The notes under the pieces were generated by a model that was not told where the DNA came from, searched no databases, and was given only the letters and a program-made list of their open reading frames with translations. 64,000 bases of DNA from Streptomyces roseoverticillatus (GTDB lineage Bacteria; Actinomycetota; Actinomycetes; Streptomycetales; Streptomycetaceae). Both the position numbers and the translations under genes were made by a program. Shown here piece after piece: positions 63,376 through 64,000 of the stretch. The number at the start of each line of letters is the position of its first letter. The stretch's first letter is position 1. The stretch spans positions 62,001 to 126,000 of the forward strand of contig NZ_JOFL01000014.1 in assembly GCF_000719265.1 (NCBI RefSeq), read 5' to 3'.

Positions 63376-64000
63376 CTATGCGGGGGGTCCGACAGCGGGC
63401 CCCGCGACGGAGCCGTCGACGGGCCGCACCGTGAACTCGCCCTCCGCGACCCGGGCCCGCAGCTCCTCGTCCGCGCTCACCTCCGCCGCGGCCCGCACCA
63501 CCGAGCCGTCCGCGTGCTGCAGCACGGCGTAGCCCCGGCGCAGCGTCGCCGCCGGGGAGAGGGCCACCACGCGCGCGTGCGTGTGCGACAGCTCCGAGTC
63601 GGCGCGGTCCAGCAGGTGGCCGAGGGTGCGGCGGGCCCGGTCGGTGAGCGCCTCGACCTGGGCCTCGCGCTCCTCCACCATCCGCTGCGGGCGCTGCACG
63701 CACGGCCGGGCCCGTACGGACGCCAGGCCGCGCTCCTCGCGGTCCAGGTGCGCCGTGACGCAGCGCAGGGCCCGCTCGCGCAGCTGGCGCACGCGGGCCA
63801 GCTCCTCGCCGACATCCGGCACGACGCGCTTCGCCGCGTCCGTCGGCGTCGACGCGCGCAGGTCGGCGACCAGGTCCAGCAGCGGCGAGTCCGGCTCGTG
63901 GCCGATCGCCGACACCACCGGCGTGCGGCACGCGGCCACGGACCGCACCAGGCGCTCGTCCGAGAACGGCAGCAGGTCCTCCACGCTGCCGCCGCCGCGC
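63376..64000 (-). CDS. xseA: Exodeoxyribonuclease VII large subunit, C-terminal part (cut by window edge)
   Basis: About 208 residues are inside the window. They begin in the conserved [20 protein letters not shown], followed by [20 protein letters not shown] and [17 protein letters not shown], which are catalytic-region motifs of XseA. A coiled-coil tail ([20 protein letters not shown]) and the C-terminal [20 protein letters not shown] follow. The N-terminal OB-fold domain and start lie beyond 64000. Confidence 0.95.
   Translation of the reverse strand, partial: RGGGSVEDLLPFSDERLVRSVAACRTPVVSAIGHEPDSPLLDLVADLRASTPTDAAKRVVPDVGEELARVRQLRERALRCVTAHLDREERGLASVRARPCVQRPQRMVEEREAQVEALTDRARRTLGHLLDRADSELSHTHARVVALSPAATLRRGYAVLQHADGSVVRAAAEVSADEELRARVAEGEFTVRPVDGSVAGPAVGPPA

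Overview
The window is high-G+C actinobacterial chromosome with the marks of Streptomyces: GTG and TTG starts, Ala/Pro-rich proteins, a WhiB-like factor, tandem Ser/Thr kinases with sensor propellers, a SpoIIE-type phosphatase, an AhpC/AhpD-OxyR locus and a few TTA (bldA-type) codons. I assign it by gene content and order; no search was run.

Layout. (1) 1-1.7 kb: two divergent exported proteases (an M14 carboxypeptidase cut by the window edge and an S1-type protease). (2) 1.8-15.2 kb: an actinobacterial Tad/Flp pilus locus. It holds a Zn-ribbon protein, CpaB, a TadZ/CpaE ATPase fused to a TadE-like domain, a second TadE-like protein, TadA, TadB, TadC, the Flp pilin, a TadG-like protein, a lipoprotein and an OmpA-like protein. 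An AbiEi/DUF559-like gene, an exported anchored protein and a DUF192 protein follow, then the prepilin peptidase. (3) 15.2-17.6 kb: a TetR/MFS pair sharing an operator motif, then a probable 6C small RNA with a strong terminator. (4) 17.6-22.3 kb: aldo/keto reductase, cis-prenyltransferase, PIN-PhoH ATPase and an SLT lytic transglycosylase. (5) 22.3-34.3 kb: the accessory region. It has a large solitary TnpB element butted against the transglycosylase stop codon, a small HTH gene, a decayed IS5-type transposase and an AI-2E-type permease. A lower-G+C, TTA-rich set of exported-protein genes follows, including a 1348-residue lytic transglycosylase/golvesin/SGNH protein, and then more decayed sequence. 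(6) 34.3-49.4 kb: ahpCD-oxyR, a PadR-controlled ABC exporter, a class A penicillin-binding protein, two tandem Ser/Thr kinases and catalase. (7) 49.4-64 kb: a SpoIIE/GAF/ATPase phosphatase, methyltransferase, DUF402, class II and class I fumarases flanking an SGNH-ricin protein, a DUF1707 protein, wblI, glpX, a DUF4245 protein, a nitroreductase and xseB/xseA.

Themes. The Tad genes form one assembly machine whose pilin is processed by the linked prepilin peptidase; two TTA codons in its early genes suggest developmental control. Envelope synthesis and remodelling genes are frequent (prenyltransferase, PBP, two transglycosylase-type proteins, exported hydrolases). Peroxide defence and central carbon metabolism make up much of the right half. 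A short dispersed repeat recurs in intergenic DNA and, unusually, inside the juxtamembrane linkers of both kinase genes. The strongest leads are the TnpB element with its predicted antisense guide, the all-exported TTA-rich island, the TadZ-TadE fusion, and a possible iron box upstream of the Fe-S fumarase.
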